From NCBI GenBank assembly GCA_012861695.1, contig JAAOOA010000524.1, positions 777,001 to 841,000 of the forward strand: a DNA stretch of 64,000 nucleotides, in the 5' to 3' direction. This document shows, one piece after another, positions 1-12,273 of the stretch; within the stretch, counting starts at the first letter, position 1, and each line of letters starts with the position of its first letter. A program made the translations under genes and the position numbers. The DNA comes from Trematomus loennbergii (taxonomy: Eukaryota; Chordata; Actinopteri; Perciformes; Nototheniidae). Under the pieces are notes generated by a model that was not told the DNA's origin, ran no database searches, and saw only the letters and a program-made list of their open reading frames with translations.

Positions 1-1003
1 TAGAATACACTGTTTATAGTCCGCATATATCACTTCAAATGCAGTCCTCAATGATATATATTATTTCAGAGTATTTACTGTCTTTTAATTATAGATCTTG
101 CCTTATCTTATTCTATTTTAAAAGAACATATTTGGCTTATTCCTGCAACAAACTCAAACTATTTTGTCTGTTGCACTTTTTTGTTTATGTTTGTGTTATA
201 TATTTATTTTGAAAAATGCGTTTGAATATTTGAAAGTGCACTCACAGTTCCTGAGGAGAGGCAGTAGAGGGCAGCAGCACCCTGAACATTAAAATACATT
301 TAAAAAACATCTACTGTTACTGCCCTTGCATCAAGTGCCTGCGTCATGATGTGTAGAAGCATCAAATGACCACAAATCAGTTAATTAAACAAAATCCAAA
401 TACATAATAAACCATAGATGATTACTGCTGCAGTGGCTTATTGATTGTGGCCAGAACACATTTCTGCAAATGGGCAGGAGGAAACACTTGCACTGTGGCT
501 AGTTAAGTGTCTGTCTGTTAAACAGGAAATCCATTTCAGCAGAGCCTAAATAAAGGAAACAAAAAGACTTTCTGATTAAGTGATGGAAAGTACAATTACT
601 CAATTATCGTAGTACATTTTTGACATTTGTGATTGAATTGAGTATTTCCATTCAATGCTACTCTATACTTCCACTTTATACTCATACAGTACTTGTAATG
701 GAGTGTTTTAAGGCGATTGTATTTTTACTTTTACGTAAGTAAAGGATCTGATTCCTTCTTCCAACACTGCTTTTTGAACGTGTTTCGGAAGTGTTAGGAA
801 ATGTGCCCTATTCTACCTTTTTTTTTTGTCCTGTTTTTTAATGAAAATGGTCTTTGGCTGTTTGTGAATTGCCTAGTTAGCCCCTTTTTAGTTACAATTC
901 AGGCTTTTGTTTTTATTTGAGTGTTTTGCTTAATTTTTTACCCGTTTATTTTAATTTAATTTAATTTGTATTGTTTATTCCCTTATCTAGAACACTCTAG
1001 AAC

Positions 1004-1401
1004 AGAGGTGTCAAACTCAATTTCATCGCGGGCCACATTCGCATAAAGGTTGCACTCAAAGGGCCGGTTGTAACTATATAAATATATAATATATATATAA
1101 AATAATGTATTATATTACATTATTGCCTCTGAATTGGATTATTATCGGATAGGATAATAACTTAGTAATTAACTACGTCTGAAAGCAGAAGTCCAGGGCA
1201 AATAATTGCAAGTCTCTTCAGTGCGCATGTCACAAAATGAGATGCATTGTGGGACATGTAGTTTATGGGCAACCTGCTTCTGTAAAGTAGCATGTAACCG
1301 TATAATAAACTTATTATATTCTTTGCAAGCTCTTGCGGGTCCACATAAAATGAAGTCGCGGGCCGGATTTGGCCCCCGGGCCTTGAGTTTGAGACCCCTG
1401 C
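1004..1401. mobile_element. hAT-type MITE (terminal motif aggtgtcaaactca)
   Basis: Ends are near-inverted repeats: 'agaggtgtcaaactcaa' at the left and 'ttgagtttgagacccctgc' at the right. The flanks tctagaac (996-1003) and cctagaac (1402-1409) match at 7 of 8 bases, fitting an 8-bp hAT target duplication. No coding capacity. Confidence 0.72.
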
Positions 1402-1409
1402 CCTAGAAC

Positions 1410-4100
1410 CTAAAGTATTGGGGAACATAACAAATGACACCTTTGTAAATATTCATTCTGTTTCTGAACAATATATTTTTTCAGTAAACATTGCAACATA
1501 TACAACAATAGTTTGATGAGACAGGGTTTGATGCAATTATTATGACAGCATAGATTTGGATAATAATGTATGTAATTTAGACCAAGTGTAATTTTATCCT
1601 CAAAACATTGTGCATTATATAAACACATATTAAGTAAACACATGTTTCTGAAGATACTCAAATAGAATCGCAAAACATTTACAAACAGACATGTTGTTAT
1701 TTAGCATCATCACAATGCCTTTAATATATTTAATTTACATAACTCAACAGTAATTTACCTTATTTTCTTTTACTTTTACTGTATTCAACTCTCGTCCTGC
1801 TTTGTAAGACCACGATTGGCCTTGCAACACAGAATTATTAGATTTGTAAATGTTTCCTTCACAGTATAAACATCAAATATCAAAACAAACTTCCGAGATA
1901 ACATTTGAAAGAGTTGGAAAGCTGCCGATGTTTATTTTCAAAACGTCAAGATGCATCTTCAGATTCCTGTCTAGAAGCTGCACATTTGGTCAAAAGTCCA
2001 CTGAAATATAACACATTTAAAACATGTTACACTACCCAGTAACTGTGTGTATATGTATCTGTGTAGTTGCTTATTTCTGCGATTCTATCTGGATGTTTCT
2101 TCTTAACGGTTTCAGCATACTGTGTGTATTAAAGCAGCCATACTTTGCATCCCTTTCATGAGTAGACAGGACGGTCAATAATGCATAACAGTGAAAGGGT
2201 GCAGGGGAGAGGAAGACAAGAAATGGAAAGTACCTCTCTTCTCTTATTCCACACGGTCAATATTTACATTTAAAGGAGTGTGGGCTTGTGCAATCACTCT
2301 GCCTGCAGCACTGCAGTGAGAAAAGGTCAATACACTGGATAATGCGTCCCTGTCTGTGCCGATAATACAGTAAGACACAAAGATGCTGCAGGCTATTTTG
2401 TCGTATTACTTGAAAGGGTTCTGGGACTGATTGCTTTGATCTGATCAGAGAAACGCTTCTGCATCCTTTCCTGCGACTCCTTCAGGAGTAACTGACAGAT
2501 GTTGTATTTTTGCTGTGAGTTGTATCGACTGACTGCTCCCTTTTGGCCCCTGAGTGCTGCAGTGTGACCTTCTGCACAGCAGGGGGCGCTAAGGACAAGC
2601 CCTGCAGTAAAGACACTAATGAAAAAAACACCTATTATGCAATACCCACATGTTCATGGATTTTATACATAACAATTTGTCCCCTCTGTTTCAAACCTGT
2701 CTGAAAATGAGCGGATCAGATTGTGGCTACTTTGTGATGTCACAATGTTTTTTGGGTTGTTCAACCATTATCCAATAACCAACTAAGGTAACACACGCCC
2801 ACCTTATCACCTGAATCTCCTCCGAGAGCACCATTCTGTTTTGTTTTTTAAACTGGGGTCAACACATCATCCAGACATGAGTTAGTACCAAACAAAACTC
2901 ATGATTCACTTTTACACCAATGTCTCTCTGTTGTTGGGATATGAAAATAATCAGAACACTTTATTTATAAGCTCCATTATAGGATCAAATACAAATAAAA
3001 ATACAATTTTATAATATGCTCCAACGAAAAATACATGTAAAATGTGTATATTGCAATTTACTGCTGGGTTATCTGGAACATTAAAGCCTTGTGTTCCTCT
3101 ATTGTAAGGAGGTGCATGTGAGGCCCTGCCCCTATAAAAAGCCCTCGGATAAGACAAAGACACCCAACCTGTTCAACAATATGAAGGACGCCATATTGAA
3201 GCCCTCTATAGAGAGTTAACTCCTTTAAAGAGTGGCCAGTTGATCACCCTAAAGTGTCAACACACACAGGACCTCCTCTTATACATCCAACCATCTTCAA
3301 CACTAAAACAACTGAGTGGTGATTCTGTTATGGACAACTCAGTCTTAGTGGTGGTGGAGGAAGTATTCAGATCCATTACCTAAGTAGAAGTACTAAAGCC
3401 TAACTGTACAATAATCCATTTCAAGTAAAAGTATAGCTTCAGGTATCTTTTACTCAATACAAATGGAAACATTGTGTGGTCTTTAGGATGTGCTTGAGAT
3501 TTCTATTCCAAAAACAACATAATAGTAAATTGCAGTTCCTTAAATGTATCAGCACGTGTATTGTTTTATCCACAAGGCAGTCATTTCCCTTAAAACTGTT
3601 ATTTCTTTACCAATATACACCTCTGCTTTAAATTGTAGTATGTGCATATATACGGTCAAACGTATAAAAAGGTGTTCATATAGAGTTGGATGAGAGGAAT
3701 TGGGGGCACACAGGACAGGTGATGTAACAGACACACCACCTTCTTTTCTGCATTGACCTTGTGAGAGCAGTGGATGGAAATAGAAGGGGAGTGGAGAGAG
3801 AATGCATTTGGAAAGTGAAAATAGAGAGTCATTTTGGAGTGTAGCTGTGGGTAAGACAGGAGAGGTATAGGAGAGAGGCATGAGTGGACATGGATGGGAG
3901 AGGAAGGAGGGAGGGAGGCAGGGAGGCAGGGAGGCAGGGAGGGAGGAGGCAGGGAGGGAGGGAGGCTGCTCCACTGCAGCATTTCATCTGTTAACAAGTC
4001 TCTGCATCTGCCTCCTTCTCACTATCGACGGGACTGCTGAGTCAGCATCAGCCTGCATCTAACTCACTGTGAATGGGATGTAGTAACAACGCACACAAAT
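1410..4100. other. Upstream region without a recognised gene
   Basis: AT-rich DNA with short repeat fragments (for example a reversed high-copy repeat piece at 3352-3475) and a GGGAGGCA-type purine run at 3905-3965. I saw no exon with family similarity. The scn2b signal-peptide exon could hide here or lie upstream of the window. Confidence 0.5.
2577..2590 (+). promoter_or_regulatory. CTCF-like motif
   Basis: ACAGCAGGGGGCGC differs from the core consensus CCASYAGRKGGCRS at one position. It lies 2.9 kb before scn2b exon 2. Motif only. Confidence 0.35.
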
Positions 4101-4103
4101 ACA

Positions 4104-4238
<135 letters not shown>

Positions 4239-5096
4239 GTGACAGTGATAGGTGAGTGTGTCCTTGAATGTATTAGCTGTATGTGTACAGATAGGTCAGA
4301 ATGCTGTGTGACATTGACGTAGCACAGCTAGCATGCTAAGCTCACTGCTGACAAAGCACGAGTTGGATGTAATTGTGCGTGTGTGTGTGTTTTTGTGTAA
4401 GAGCAAGAAGCATTAGGGAGCAGGTGCTGCGCTGCATTACAAGACACCCGACTGTGCGCATTGGAAAATGGTGCGTGTGTAAATTATACATACAGACGCT
4501 GGGTGGAAATGTAGAGCGTGCGTGCGTGTGTGCGTGTGTGTGTGAGTGTGGTGCAGAGAGGCAAGCCTGTGGAGTGGTGCAGCAGCAGTGGGAAGAGAGC
4601 CAGAAACACCCGACTGCAGAGGAAATAATGGTGCAGAGTCCCATCACACACGCACACACATTCAGAAACACACACACACACACACACACACACTGAGAGA
4701 GAGGCACGGATTCTGTCTGGGGAGTGTAAATCCATGCTGAGACGTGATGTTAGAAGGGAGGAGGAACTTGAGGAAATCAAACTGCTTTTGTGGGTATTTA
4801 AACTGACTTAGTGGAGCAGTCTAAGCTCGGTCTAAAATACAGTCCACAGCTTAAACTGTACAAGTAGCATTATCATGAGATGGAAGAAAAGGCTTTTGTC
4901 TCTTTCAGCTTTCCTAGAATATGCCCTACCCTTCTTCTTTTTGAAGTTAATAATCAGTATACTTAATTTACGCTAAACTAATTAACGTTGTGGCAATAAG
5001 AACCCCTTATTCTGCCATGAAACAGCAGATCAACGTTGACAGGAAGGTCAATAAAAGGAAGGTTACAAAAATATCTTTGTATACCATATTTTTGAA

Positions 5097-5378
5097 CAGG
5101 AGTGTCAAACTCAAGAGCTTGCAAAGAATATAATATAGATACGATTGGTGTAATTGTTGAATATTTTCTTTCAATTATTTGCCCTAGACTTCTGCTTTCA
5201 GACGTAGTTATTTCTGAAGTTATTACCAGAACTGATAATAATCCAATGCAGAGGCAATAATGTAAAATAAAACATTATTTTATATATGTATATTTTATAG
5301 TCTTAAAGTTACAACCGGCCCTTTGAGTGCAACCATAATGCTAATGAGGCCGCGATGACATTGAGTTTGACTCCCCTG
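5097..5378. mobile_element. hAT-type MITE, inverted shorter copy
   Basis: Same family as 1004-1401 but reversed and internally shortened. Shared blocks include 'ttgcaaagaatataatata', 'agacttctgctttcagacgt' and 'ttacaaccggccctttgagt'. It lies 80 bp before scn2b exon 2. Confidence 0.7.
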
Positions 5379-5457
5379 GTTTAGAATAAGTTGTCCAAAT
5401 CTCAGATGTATTATTGTGTTCCATCATTAACTCTGATTGTGTCGCTTCCCTTCACAG

Positions 5458-5618
5458 GTTGTTCAAGCATGGACGTCCTCATGCCCCAAAACATTAACGC
5501 ACTGAATGGAACGACAGTGAAAATCCCCTGCACGTTCACCTCCTGCTATAAGATGGATGTTAGCAAGTTTCTCATGAACTGGACCTACCAAGAAACACTA
5601 AATGATACAGAGGACATG
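5458..5618 (+). CDS. scn2b: scn2b exon 2: N-terminal half of Ig domain
   Basis: Starts after a strong acceptor (cttcccttcacag) and ends at ATG|GTAGGT. The split first codon shows the upstream exon ends in phase 1; the 3' end is phase 0. It encodes the start of the mature chain ([13 protein letters not shown]), the first Ig cysteine in IPCTF, the alpha-subunit-linking Cys in TSCYK and the WTYQE strand. Human beta-2 has two further cysteines just after WTYQE (ECNNC); here that stretch reads ETLND, so both are missing. Confidence 0.94.
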
Positions 5619-6190
5619 GTAGGTACATTAGGATGAGTACTTCTTAATAGACTAGATCAGGGGTGCCCACACTTTTTCAGCTTGGGAGCTACTCTTCAAA
5701 TGACCAAGTCAAAATGATCTACCTACATTAAAAATGCTAAACATATATTTATTTATTTATATACTCGATTTTTATATTTGCTGTTGTAATTTATTGTCTT
5801 CTGTTTTTGCGATTGTAGTAATGTGTTATTTATTATTTGCATGTACAGCACTTTGGCTCGACCAAAAATCGTTTTAAAATGTGCTTTATAAATAAAACTT
5901 GATTTGATTTGATTTGATATACTGAGTATACCTGATGTTGGTGTACCTTGCATAACTGCATGAACCCGTATGGCACAATACAACTCAGTACATTTGTGGT
6001 CATTACGTCAATTTGATACCCTTTCTTTAGTAGAATTGTATAAATTGGAAGGCTAACTAGGTCATCAGCTCGCCGGTGATTTGCAGCTAGCGCGGTTGAC
6101 GGCGCATGCGTTAGAAAAGATGAGATCTCAGACTGGCTTACCTGTACGTCAATCAAGTGGCAAATGCCATAGTAAGGATGGATGATAGGC

Positions 6191-6230
<40 letters not shown>

Positions 6231-6406
6231 TAGACGGATAGATAGACAGATAGATAGACGGATAGATATATAGATAGATAGATAGATAGATAGATAGAGA
6301 GATAGATAGATAGATAGATAGACAGGTAGAGAGATATATAGATAGATAGATAGATAGAGAGATAGAGAGATAGATAGAGAGATAGAGAGATAGATAGATA
6401 GACAGG

Positions 6407-6446
<40 letters not shown>

Positions 6447-7929
6447 GAGATAGATAGATAGATAGACAGATAGAGAGATAGATAGATAGATACTTTATTT
6501 ATCCCAAATTGGGAAATTAATGTGTTAGCTGTTGTGCAAATTGTTCTGGGTTATGGAAGAGGAGACACTGACACTAACCCTAAGCGCATTAAATAAAAAA
6601 ATACTTGATAAGAAATGATTCCTTCTCATCAATGAAATGTCCTTCTGTACTGCTCTAAATCTTCTTGCTTTATAATATGTCTGTTTGGTTTTACAGATGA
6701 AAAAAAGATTATTGCCTAAATCTGGCTATTGTTCACTGTCCCTGTTAAACATATGGTGGCTGAGAGGTGCAAACGGCCAAAAACACTTCCATTCGAAAAA
6801 TTGCCTGTCAAATAAACGAATAAATGACTTTCTCCCTCTCTCTTTTTACAGTTCATGACATTCATCAAGAAGAAAGGAATGGTGCCTCAGCGATCGTACA
6901 TCGGAGACAGGGTCGTGTTTGTGGGGAACCTGGATAAGAACGACCTGTCAATCACCCTGTCAGAAGTGCAGATCGAGGATGAGGGGCTTTACAACTGCTA
7001 CGTGAGAAACCCCCCCGACCGCATCCAGGGACATGGCACCATTCGTCTCCATGTTGTTACCGAACGTAAGACGATAACCCTTATGAAGATACTACTGTCT
7101 ATAAATTTTAAAGAAACAGTGCCTGATTGTTTCTTCATTAATGACCACCTTGCTGTACAGTATGTTATCCCGCTTGTTGACCAATCAGCATTGAGTATTC
7201 AACTAAGCCGTGTAATAAGTGGAAGCTAGAGATTGCTGTTAGAGATCTTATGTAATTAAGACTTGTCAGATTTAGCTATTAGTTCATTTCATCTGCAGTC
7301 CCTGTGCAGTCACACACATAATCAATCGTAACTTCAGAGCTGCAAGAGCATGAAATAGCATCATTCATTATTTCACAAATTGTTTCTATAAAAAAGCAAA
7401 CTCTGAATACACAATTTCAGGTAACAAACACTGACAATTACTATCATTATCCGGCATGTTTGGCCCTTACCTCATTTCAAGCTGCAGCTGTTTGTTTTTC
7501 TGTCAACAGAGCGGCACTACCAGCTTCCTTGTGAGCTAATAGCAGAAGTGGCTCATGAATAATTTTGATGGTTGCGCAAAAATCAGGCTAAACAAAATCC
7601 ATTTGTAGGTTTGTGTTTGTTTACGCTCTTGCAAGATGTATAAACTAAATACATTGCAATAATATGACAAGAAATGCGAAAACGTTAAGAATACTGTTAA
7701 AAATCTAACCCAGGATCTGGACTTATTTATGACTGATATTTGGTGAACTGAGCTTTCTTTGGCATTGTTTTTTCAAACAGTAATCGTATACAGTATAACA
7801 CATTGTGTGTGTGAGTGTGTTTGTTTGTGAGAAAGTGTGTGTTTCCTGGAGCATGAGGACCTACTGGTGATGAGTCAGCTTTTTACTTGTTTAAGACAAA
7901 CAAGAGGTTTAACTTAGTCCCTCAGCATT

Positions 7930-7991
<62 letters not shown>

Positions 7992-7994
7992 ACA

Positions 7995-8046
<52 letters not shown>

Positions 8047-8355
8047 CTCACTCAGCAGCAATTACTTTCCACTCTGTTTAATCAGAGCTTTTAGCCAGCA
8101 TTGCACTTCGATGTCTCAGTTCGATGTCTACAAACTATTTAACCCTCTCCTCTCCACAGTTCCTCCTCCCAGAGATTCCACCATCGCAGTGGCGATCGGG
8201 GCGTCAGTGGGCGGAGCTTTAGCGCTACTGATCCTCTCCATGGTGGTAGTGAAATGTCTCCGTCGACACCAGAAGCAGGAACTGATTTCAGAGGAGAAGA
8301 TGGAGGAGGAGGAAAGCTGGATGCTGAAGGTGTTGCGGAGGAGGGAACTAAGTAA
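5458..8355 (+). CDS. scn2b: Sodium channel regulatory subunit beta-2 (exons 2-4; exon 1 not found)
   Basis: Single-pass membrane protein that binds, and is disulfide-linked to, voltage-gated sodium channel alpha subunits, modulating gating and surface expression. Three exons (5458-5618, 6852-7065, 8160-8355) with AG/GT borders and compatible phases (1/0/1) give about 190 residues, close to the mature human protein (about 186). They encode a V-type Ig domain with Cys in IPCTF and YNCYV, the extra Cys in TSCY that in mammals crosslinks to the alpha subunit, N-glycosylation sequons (NGT, NWT, NDT), the signature NPPDR, then a membrane helix and an acidic tail. The signal-peptide exon is absent or lies upstream of the window. 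The tail matches the family only if one base is restored near 8311; the literal frame instead runs to a stop at 8435-8437. scn4b follows on the same strand about 12.6 kb downstream. The identification rests on similarity along the whole length. Confidence 0.94.
5660..5915. mobile_element. Interspersed repeat fragments
   Basis: Begins with 'caggggtgcccacacttttt', a common vertebrate hAT-like terminus, and ends with 'tgctttataaataaaacttg' plus a TTGATT-type repeat, a common fish retroelement 3' end. Probably two overlapping old insertions in scn2b intron 2. The families are uncertain. Confidence 0.45.
6193..6491. repeat. (GACA)n/(GATA)n microsatellite
   Basis: About 300 bp of interrupted tetranucleotides (GACA first, then GATA with GAGA and GACA interruptions) in scn2b intron 2. 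It probably grew from the GATA tail of the adjoining LINE fragment. Confidence 0.95.
6492..6525 (-). mobile_element. Very short LINE 3'-end fragment
   Basis: The sequence 'tactttatttatcccaaatt' plus gggaaatt, directly next to a 300-bp GATA/GACA tract, matches the 3' end of the LINE at 25.55 kb in the same orientation. It is likely an extremely 5'-truncated insertion whose tetranucleotide tail expanded. It lies in scn2b intron 2. Confidence 0.6.
6852..7065 (+). CDS. scn2b: scn2b exon 3: C-terminal half of Ig domain
   Basis: Acceptor tttttacag, donor GAAC|GTAAGA. It encodes the strands from FMTFIKKK through GDRVVFVGN, the DEGLYNCYV motif with the second Ig cysteine, and NPPDR...[10 protein letters not shown], nearly identical in pattern to mammalian beta-2. 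Phase 0 in, phase 1 out. The reading frame is intact. Confidence 0.95.
7934..8044. repeat. (CA)n microsatellite in scn2b intron 3
   Basis: Interrupted CA tract ending 115 bp before the acceptor of exon 4. There is no matching TG tract near the donor of the same intron. Confidence 0.97.
8160..8355 (+). CDS. scn2b: scn2b exon 4: membrane helix and cytoplasmic tail, apparent 1-base deletion
   Basis: Acceptor cctctccacag. It encodes [18 protein letters not shown], a hydrophobic helix ([12 protein letters not shown]) followed by KCLRRH, and an acidic tail. After KMEEE the literal frame diverges (ESWMLKVL...) and runs to 8437. The next frame reads [14 protein letters not shown] then TAA at 8353-8355, matching the family ending EEEGK...EG. 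Restoring one G in the tract near 8308-8312 joins the two. A real frameshift extending the tail is possible but less likely, since two similar single-G losses occur in neighbouring scn4b. Confidence 0.9.
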
Positions 8356-8893
8356 GACATCTCATTCTCTTGTCCTCAAGCAGAAACTACCAATAGCACA
8401 AAGATTAAGAAGGACCTGGTATGCCACTTCTTTTTAGCAGTTCATGTTCTGTTTTATGAAGCTGCTCTGGCACATATCTCTCCTCTCCAGCAGTATTTCC
8501 AATTTTAACTAGCGTATTCCACATATTCCGTTAATAACAGACAAATTCCCTAAGATGCCATTACCATAATATTATTCCTAAATACCACTTAAAAACATTT
8601 TACATTGTCACTTTGACATAAAAAACACCCCTTGCGTTTAACAATATAAAAAAGAAAGAAAATGAAGATTGGTATAATTTTGAACATATTAATTGCTGGT
8701 AGCATTTTGCACATTTGACAGTAGTAATGTGCCGACTATCAAATGTGTAATACAAGTATAAAAGCTCAGACGTAAAGTTAGCCATGACTAAAGTACTTTT
8801 CCTTCAATATAACTCCTTGGCTTCTCTAACTGAATCACACATCTTCTCAAAGCTAACCTGTTGTCGGGCATCTCTTCACTTTTATCTTTAGAC

Positions 8894-9062
8894 AACCATA
8901 GCGGGTCCTCTGATTGGATCCCTCACCCCAACACCCCTCAGGTAAACACCTGCTTATAAACCAATCTGGACCTGTTGTTTAACCATAGCGGGTCCTCTGA
9001 TTGGATCCCTCACCCAAACACCCCTCAGGTAAACACTGCTTATCACCAATCTGGACTCCTGT
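8894..9062 (+). repeat. 87-bp tandem duplication
   Basis: Unit 1 (8894-8980) and unit 2 (from 8981) both read aaccatagcgggtcctctga, ggatccctcaccc, acacccctcaggtaaacac, gcttat and ccaatctgga, with a few small indels in unit 2. About 540 bp after the scn2b stop. Confidence 0.88.
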
Positions 9063-9304
9063 TTGTTTACCATCAGCACCATGTGTGCTATAGAAGATGC
9101 CTAGGTCAGTATGGGGAGAAATAGGAAATACAGCAAAGTTAAGTTAAGTAACCGCCAAACTAAACAGACAGGACACTGCCATGTAAGCGTGTTAATTACA
9201 ATAGGAATTACAGCCACAGTGATTACAGTGATGCTGTAGTGGAAACATTCATAGAACCTGGGTTTTATTAAACAATGTATTGGAATATATTGGAAGCAGT
9301 CGTT

Positions 9305-9712
9305 AAAAGTACTTTTACTCAGGCACATTTTGGAGATACTTGTCCTTGAGTATTTCCATTGTATGCTACTTCATACTTCTTTTTATTCATAATATGATTC
9401 AAAATTGGGACGGACTTGAAATATGACTTAATAGTATATAGAAGGAAAGTTAGCTCCACATTTACTGGCTGCAAAATAAAAAGTGTGCAGACATTAATGG
9501 ATCACTTATTATAATGTAGTGATAAAATATATGATTCCGAAAATGTTATAAAGAGTACTTTAGGTTTTGGTACGTTAAGTATATTTGGATGCTATTGTAC
9601 TTTAACTTAAGTAAATCTTTGAATGCCAGACATGCACTTCTAACAGAGTATTTCTACACTGTGGTATTTCTACTTTTACTTAAGTCAAATATCTGATTCC
9701 CCCTTCCTGCTG
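9305..9712. mobile_element. High-copy teleost repeat, degraded copy
   Basis: Contains 'aaaagtacttttactcaggc', 'gagtatttccattgtatgct' and 'tggtatttctacttttactt' in the order seen at 47.1 kb, with considerable divergence between them. Confidence 0.55.
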
Positions 9713-10014
9713 TGATTTCTCTCAGAAGACCACTGTGGATGTGCAGTGTCCCTAAAAGTGGTACAAACAAGTGTATATATATATATATATTTGTGCAAGC
9801 GCATGTGTTTCTTTGTGTGTTTTGCCCTAGATCTCACTACCTGCTGGCATTATCTCTAGAGAATCTGAGATATTTGCACATCTTCCAAGAATATTGCTAG
9901 CTTAGATAAAAAAATGTTAATATTCCCTTCCTCTCTTTTCTTTCAGACATCTCCCCGAAGATCTATAGTTACCACAGCTCAAATCATCTTCCAACGACAC
10001 TTCCATCCCTTCTG

Positions 10015-10015
10015 C

Positions 10016-10093
<78 letters not shown>

Positions 10094-10098
10094 GTGTG
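10015..10098. repeat. (TG)n/(TATG)n microsatellite
   Basis: TG tract with TATG units in the scn2b-scn4b spacer. Confidence 0.95.
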
Positions 10099-10765
10099 GC
10101 CGCTTGAGACAGTGCACAAGTGTGCATCTTTGTGTATGTGTTTACTGAATGTGTCTTTGTGTGCGTGCTTATTTATATACGTCTGTGTGAGATGTTTTTC
10201 GTTTTTTTGTGGAAATTAAGACAGGGAACACTTATTACAACCTAAACACTTATAACGCTATCCATAGCCGCGAGTCAATATCAGTGGCATTGGAAGTGTA
10301 TTTGATCATAGGGAATGGCCTTTTTATCATACACTAGGCCAGGGCTGGGCAGTATGACCTGAAAATAAATTGTTTTAATATTGAAAATATCAAATTTAAA
10401 TCTAGCTGTAAAAGAAAAAAATGTGTGTTGGGATCAATGAAAGTGAATGATCGTTGACTACATGACAACATTTTTGAAGATCCAAGACATATCAAACAAA
10501 ATTTAAAGTGAAAAACTCACATCGCACCCACAGTCACAAAATCTATGTTGGTTACAGTTAACAAGTAACCAAAACCACCCATAGCACACACAGAAGAGTT
10601 TACTGCCATACACAGAAAGTACTACAGGAAATACTACCAAATGATCCAAGTTTAAATATAAAATGTTTACGTTCATGACTAACTAAGAGCTTACAGTGTG
10701 CTGTACTGCCATGCATATCTATAAGAAAACTATAATAAGAAAGTAAGAAACTTAATGATAGTGTG

Positions 10766-11253
10766 TTAAAGGGGACCTATCATGCAAAATGCACTTTTGT
10801 ACGTCTTTTATACATGAATATGTGTCCCCGGTGTTCCAGGGAACTCACCAAGTGTCAGAAAACACAACCCTCTCTATTTTCCTCCATACCCAAATCTCTA
10901 AAAAAGGGGGCTGCAACGGATCTGATAAAAACTGATCCAGATTTGAACACTGTCCTGACGTCAGGACGGTGGCGCTACGGCTATTGGGCCAACTCCACCA
11001 ATCAGGAGGAGACAACCATGGCCATTGCCATTTGAAAGCGCTGGAGACACTGTAGTACATATGCCAGGCCTGTAGATGGTGCTGTTCTCACTGAATCTGC
11101 CCAGAGCTAGAAATTGTCAAATTGAGCAAAATGAGGCATGGCTAAAATGCATGATCTGTTTGGTATTTTGAAGAAAAAAAAGTATAAATATGCCTTATAT
11201 AGGTATGGTCCTACACTATATTATTCAAATATAGCATGATAGGTCCACTTTAA
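10766..11253. mobile_element. MITE with TTAAAGGGGACCTATCATGC ends, copy 1
   Basis: Left end TTAAAGGGGACCTATCATGC; right end GCATGATAGGTCCACTTTAA is its near inverted repeat. TTAA lies at both borders. No coding capacity; the open frames inside are not conserved in copy 2. Confidence 0.75.
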
Positions 11254-11595
11254 GTTTCCCAGAAAAAGCACAGCAATGCCAGATAAACCATATATACGGT
11301 CTATATAACCGTAAGGTGGCGCCTTGTATCAAATATTATATGATTTTATTCACATTTTTGATATACAGTAAATATTGTACTTGCATATTTGACTTGTTAG
11401 CTCCTGAAAGATATGAAAAAACATCAACTTCCAGTGATTTTTATTATTAAAAAATAAATAATTTATATGTATTTTTATTCTAACTGCAACTTGAATCCAA
11501 CTGGAGCCCTGTTTTATAGTGATAAAAAAAAACTGAGCAATTGCACCTCAATACAAACAAGTTTTAGAGAGTATTTTAAAGCAGATTAATATATA

Positions 11596-11725
11596 ACATT
11601 ACATTACATTGCATTTAGCTGATGCTTTTATCCAAAGCGACTTACAATAAGTGCATTCGACCAAGAAGATACAAACTTGAAGAAAACAGAATCATATATG
11701 TACATCAGGTTTCATAGAGCCAATA
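11596..11725 (-). mobile_element. SINE tail fragment
   Basis: Contains 'cttttatccaaagcgactta' followed by caataagtgcattcgacc, the 3' part of the same SINE superfamily. The tRNA-like head is missing. Confidence 0.6.
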
Positions 11726-12273
11726 TATAACAAAATAATTTAAAAACCTACATCCTAGCTCTGTCTCCAAAGTACTGCCTTTGCCTCAAACGTGAGGGCG
11801 TGAAACTGTATATATTGTTTTGCACAGTCAACACATTTATACTAATTCTAATCATAATGGAGAGCATGCACCTTTAAGGAAAACACATAGCTCACTCTAG
11901 GAAGACGGTGATGTATCTGAATGTGGGCTGTTGTAATAGAAACATGGCATGGTGATTGTATGGTTAAATTGGGAATATATTGTATTTATTTGATCATTTA
12001 TTTGGTTGGAGCACCCTAAATGTTAAAAAATAATGATGAGATCACTATTTGATGTCCACTTTTACATGTTGCAGCATGTGATCTCTCTTAATATCTGAAT
12101 GTCTATGATGTTTTTGTCAAATCTGGTGGCCTGGCCAGTCCTCCTATTACAACGTTTAAAAAACAACAAGTCTGTGTTTAGGCCTTTCACTTCATGATGG
12201 TATTTTTTCACGTTTTGTTATTTATTTTATAAATTATATGTGATGTACACTTGATCAATATGGTCATGTTACA

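Noticed and set aside
6855..7229. Single-exon reading of scn2b exon 3 running to 7229
   Set aside because: Similarity stops exactly at the GTAAGA donor at 7066; the rest is intron.
8894..9062. 87-bp tandem repeat as a regulatory array
   Set aside because: Only two units and no recognisable factor motif beyond a single GATTGG; a simple duplication explains it.
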